Below are positions 61,461 to 64,000 of a DNA stretch of 64,000 nt, one piece after another. Numbering within the stretch: the first letter of the stretch is position 1; every line of letters starts with the position of its first letter. The notes beneath the pieces are model-generated. The model was not told the origin of the DNA, searched no databases, and saw nothing but the letters and a program-made list of their open reading frames with translations. The stretch is from positions 1,364,001 to 1,428,000 of the forward strand of contig NZ_CP019562.1 of NCBI RefSeq assembly GCF_001983955.1, in the 5' to 3' direction. Position numbers and translations under genes: made by a program. Source of the DNA: Streptococcus oralis. Lineage in GTDB: Bacteria; Bacillota; Bacilli; Lactobacillales; Streptococcaceae.

Positions 61461-62480
61461 TTAGTATTCAAATCCATTTGGATGCTTGCTTTGCCAACGC
61501 CATGCGTCTTCACACATTTGGGTGATGTCGAGTTCTGCTTCCCATCCGAGCTCTGCTTTGGCTTTTGCTGGGTCTGAGTAGCAGGCAGCTATATCACCTG
61601 GGCGGCGTTCTACGATGCGGTAAGGAATAGGACGTCCCACTGCTTTTTCCATATTTTGGATAATTTCAAGAACGGAGTAACCTTTACCAGTTCCAAGGTT
61701 ATAAATGTTTAGACCTGAACCTTTTTGGATTTTTTTCAAAGCTGCAACGTGACCTTTAGCTAAATCGACAACATGGATATAGTCACGAACCCCGGTTCCA
61801 TCTTCTGTATCGTAATCATCTCCAAACACTTGTACTTGTTCTAGTTTGCCCACTGCTACTTGCGAAACATAAGGCAAGAGATTGTTTGGAATTCCGTTAG
61901 GATTTTCTCCCAAGTCTCCACTTTCATGCGCTCCGATTGGATTAAAGTAACGAAGCAAGACCACATTCCATTCTGAGTCAGCCTTGTAGATATCGGTCAA
62001 AATTTCCTCTAGCATGAGCTTGGTGCGACCGTATGGATTGGTCACTGAAAGTGGGAAATCTTCTAGGATTGGAACTGTATGAGGATCTCCGTAAACTGTC
62101 GCAGAAGAACTGAAGATGATGTTCTTACAGTTGTTCTCTTCCATGGCTTTTAAAAGGCTGACAGTTCCAGCGATATTGTTGTCATAGTAGGTAAGAGGGA
62201 TACGTGTTGATTCGCCAACAGCCTTCAACCCAGCAAAGTGAATCACACCAGTCGGTTCTTCCTGCTTGAAAATATCTCTGAGAGTATCCGTGTCACGGAT
62301 ATCTGCCTCATAAAAAGGAATCTCAACTCCTGTGATTCTTTCAACAACTTCTAAACTTTTACGATTGCTATTGACAAGATTATCCACCACAACCACTTGA
62401 TGACCTGCTTGGATCAACTCAATAACAGTGTGGGTTCCGATAAATCCAGCACCACCAGTTACCAAAATCTTTTCTTGCAT
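61461..62480 (-). CDS. galE: UDP-glucose 4-epimerase GalE
   Basis: 339 residues of the extended SDR fold: NAD-binding GGAGFIGTHTVIEL (residues 8-21), FSSSATVYGD, catalytic Tyr/Lys NPYGRTKLMLE (YxxxK), and the nucleotide-sugar site RYFNPIGAHESGDLGE. Interconverts UDP-glucose and UDP-galactose. Ribosome binding site GAGGAAA. Followed directly by the glycosyltransferase, probably one operon. Confidence 0.97.
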   Translation of the reverse strand: MQEKILVTGGAGFIGTHTVIELIQAGHQVVVVDNLVNSNRKSLEVVERITGVEIPFYEADIRDTDTLRDIFKQEEPTGVIHFAGLKAVGESTRIPLTYYDNNIAGTVSLLKAMEENNCKNIIFSSSATVYGDPHTVPILEDFPLSVTNPYGRTKLMLEEILTDIYKADSEWNVVLLRYFNPIGAHESGDLGENPNGIPNNLLPYVSQVAVGKLEQVQVFGDDYDTEDGTGVRDYIHVVDLAKGHVAALKKIQKGSGLNIYNLGTGKGYSVLEIIQNMEKAVGRPIPYRIVERRPGDIAACYSDPAKAKAELGWEAELDITQMCEDAWRWQSKHPNGFEY

Positions 62481-62581
62481 CTTTTTTCCTCGATTCTCGG
62501 ATTATTTTTTCTTATTTTATCATTTTTGATAGGGAATGTCATTTGACATCCTAAACTACCTGCTAAAATTTCAGTAAAATC

Positions 62582-63685
62582 TTATTCGCTTTTTACTCGT
62601 TTGACATAGTTTGCGATTGGGTAGTTTACTGGGTCCAAGGTCAACTCCTTGTCTTGGACCAGCTGGGCTAGATGGTAACCGATGATAGGACCCGTTGTGA
62701 GACCTGATGAACCTAGTCCACTAGCCGCATAGACACCTGCCAATCCTGGTACCTGCCCAAAGAAAGGGGAGAAATCACTGGTGTAGGCACGAATTCCCAC
62801 ACGATCACCCGATGATTTCGCTTCTGCCAAGGCTGGATAGTGAGGCAAGGCCGCATCCTCCATTTGTTGGAGCAAGGTTTCATCTACCGTCAAGTCAAAT
62901 CCCATATCATTTTCGTGGGTAGCGCCCAAGGACAATTTCCCACCTGCAAAAGGGATCAAATCCCACTCCCCTTCTGGCATGACAACAGGGTATGATTCCA
63001 TGTCTTGGGCAAGCTGATAATCTCGGAGTTGCCCCTTTTGGGGACGAACATCTACCTCATATCCTAAAGGTTCCAAAATGTCCCCCAACCAAGCTCCCGT
63101 CGCTAGAATAAGCTGATCAAACACCTCTTCGCCAATCTGATAGCCAGTTGCTAAAGGTGTCAGACTCACTTTTTCTTTGACCAGCTTGACTTGACTGGCT
63201 TCTAGCAAACGAGTCACTAATAGGTGACCATCCACCCGTGCCCCACCAGAAGCATAGAGCAGGCTGTCAAATCCCTGCAAACCAGGGAATAATTCATTTG
63301 CAGATGCTTGGTCTAAAATGGCTAATTGACCTATCAAGGGAGATTCTTCCCTACGCTGGAGTGCTAGTTCATAGAGTTCTTCTAACTTGGATTCATCCTT
63401 TTTCAAGAGAAAAACTCCCGAACGCTGGTAAAAATCAATTTCCTGACCAGACTTTTCTATATCAGCCAACAAATCCACATAAAAGTCAGCCCCCAAGCGC
63501 GCCATCTTATACCAGGCTTTATTGCGACGTTTGGAAAACCAAGGACTGATAATTCCCGCTGCAGCCTTGGTTGCTTGCCCCTTTCCATGGTCAAAAACGG
63601 TCACCTCTAAATCACTTTCTTTAGAGAGGTAGTAGGCAGCAGTTGCCCCTACAATCCCTGCTCCAATAATGGCAACTTTTTTCAT
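62582..63685 (-). CDS. FAD-dependent amine/glycine oxidase-like enzyme (DAO family)
   Basis: A DAO-family flavoenzyme, 367 residues from the ATG at 63685. The FAD motif is AIIGAGIVGATAAYYLS (residues 5-21). The substrate domain lies in the middle; C-terminal VGIRAYTSDFSPFFGQVP and YAASGLGSSGLTTGPIIGY contact FAD. Related to ThiO/DadA/glycine oxidase; the amine substrate is unknown. Ribosome binding site GGAAG. A GTG three codons earlier overlaps that site and is unlikely. It lies 16 bases after the NIF3 gene, which ends on the same strand. Confidence 0.93.
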   Translation of the reverse strand: MKKVAIIGAGIVGATAAYYLSKESDLEVTVFDHGKGQATKAAAGIISPWFSKRRNKAWYKMARLGADFYVDLLADIEKSGQEIDFYQRSGVFLLKKDESKLEELYELALQRREESPLIGQLAILDQASANELFPGLQGFDSLLYASGGARVDGHLLVTRLLEASQVKLVKEKVSLTPLATGYQIGEEVFDQLILATGAWLGDILEPLGYEVDVRPQKGQLRDYQLAQDMESYPVVMPEGEWDLIPFAGGKLSLGATHENDMGFDLTVDETLLQQMEDAALPHYPALAEAKSSGDRVGIRAYTSDFSPFFGQVPGLAGVYAASGLGSSGLTTGPIIGYHLAQLVQDKELTLDPVNYPIANYVKRVKSE

Positions 63686-63701
63686 TGTCTTCACTTCCTA
63701 A

Positions 63702-64000
63702 CTAGATATGGTGGAAAGGATTGGTCGATGCTTGACTAGGTACAATATCAATAGTCCAACCCTTTTCTTCCTTCCATTGAGTAAGGAGTGCAGCAATTTT
63801 TTCCACAAAAAGCACTTCGATATAGTGGCCCGGGTCCAATGCCAGCAAACCATCAGACAGCATATCCTGTGCTGTATGGTAGTAGATATCACCAGTTATA
63901 TAGACATCTGCTCCCTTTGCTAAAGCATCCTTATAAAAAGATTGCCCGCTGCCACCACAGATGGCCACTCTTGAAATGGGCTTCTGCAAATCACTCTCTT
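63702..64000 (-). CDS. NIF3/YqfO family protein, C-terminal part
   Basis: The frame is open to the window edge, and its 5' part lies outside. It has the C-terminal domain of the NIF3 family: [30 protein letters not shown] and the metal-binding [12 protein letters not shown] (His) with the final [18 protein letters not shown]. The family binds two metals and is of uncertain function (GTP cyclohydrolase I type 2 in old annotation). It precedes the DAO enzyme by 16 bases, probably in one operon. Confidence 0.92.
   Translation of the reverse strand, partial: ESDLQKPISRVAICGGSGQSFYKDALAKGADVYITGDIYYHTAQDMLSDGLLALDPGHYIEVLFVEKIAALLTQWKEEKGWTIDIVPSQASTNPFHHI

Overview
The window is a chromosomal segment from a Streptococcus of the mitis group (S. 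mitis / S. oralis / S. infantis / S. pneumoniae relatives). The evidence is moderate A+T content, an L-lysine-type MurE (DDPN motif), a BOX repeat of pneumococcal type, a streptococcal MET-box, the Mn-efflux pair CaxP/MntE, and a gene order that follows, from memory, the pneumococcal stretch from greA/mltG to galE/nif3. Most genes lie on the minus strand. The exceptions are murE, a marR/reductase pair, mntE, a ferredoxin-NADP reductase and a small ferredoxin. I saw no rRNA, tRNA, insertion sequence, prophage or CRISPR array.

Layout. 0-7.8 kb: a small regulator/membrane-protein pair with a likely autoregulatory operator, an acetyltransferase, an amino-acid permease, greA, mltG, two acetyltransferases, murC and an unknown protein. 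7.9-15.4 kb: an SNF2 helicase, a methionine-type operon (metB/C-like plus malY/patB-like) behind a perfect MET-box, and an AliB-like peptide-binding lipoprotein. 15.6-24.2 kb: the flippase ytgP and murE, diverging from promoters that share one -35 site, then ppaC, trmN6, an S1-domain protein and a HAD-cyclophilin fusion. 24.3-28.9 kb: an exopolysaccharide-type operon that I do not recall at this position in pneumococcus. 29.3-34.4 kb: an acetyltransferase, rpsF-ssb-rpsR with four stacked terminators, asnS, and aspC/tseB. 34.5-43.7 kb: marR and a flavin reductase, yaaA, a BOX element, an unknown membrane protein, a deformylase-like protein, a Mn riboswitch with the P-type ATPase, and mntE. 43.7-58.9 kb: housekeeping genes (ABC-F, cca, dapB, degV, glmM, cdaA/cdaR, fnr, whiA-yvcK-rapZ, ridA, engB, clpX, dfr). 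58.9-64 kb: cmk, a LysM protein, ferredoxin, a glycosyltransferase, galE, a DAO-type oxidoreductase and the end of a NIF3 gene.

The most notable feature is the 24.4-28.9 kb operon: UDP-GlcNAc 2-epimerase, a four-TM protein with a degenerate GGDEF domain, a 46-residue membrane peptide, a processive family 2 glycosyltransferase and a membrane-anchored GH8 glycanase. These parts resemble a synthase-dependent exopolysaccharide machine of the Listeria Pss / Pel type, probably built on ManNAc or GlcNAc. It is found in a genus that generally lacks c-di-GMP signalling, and both the GGDEF motif and the inhibitory-site arginine are lost.

Other points are a dihydrofolate reductase with Leu at position 100 (the classical trimethoprim-resistance change), seven genes whose promoter sits six or seven bases before the start codon or is otherwise tightly placed (six of them look leaderless), and a peptide-deformylase-like protein lacking the active-site Gln.
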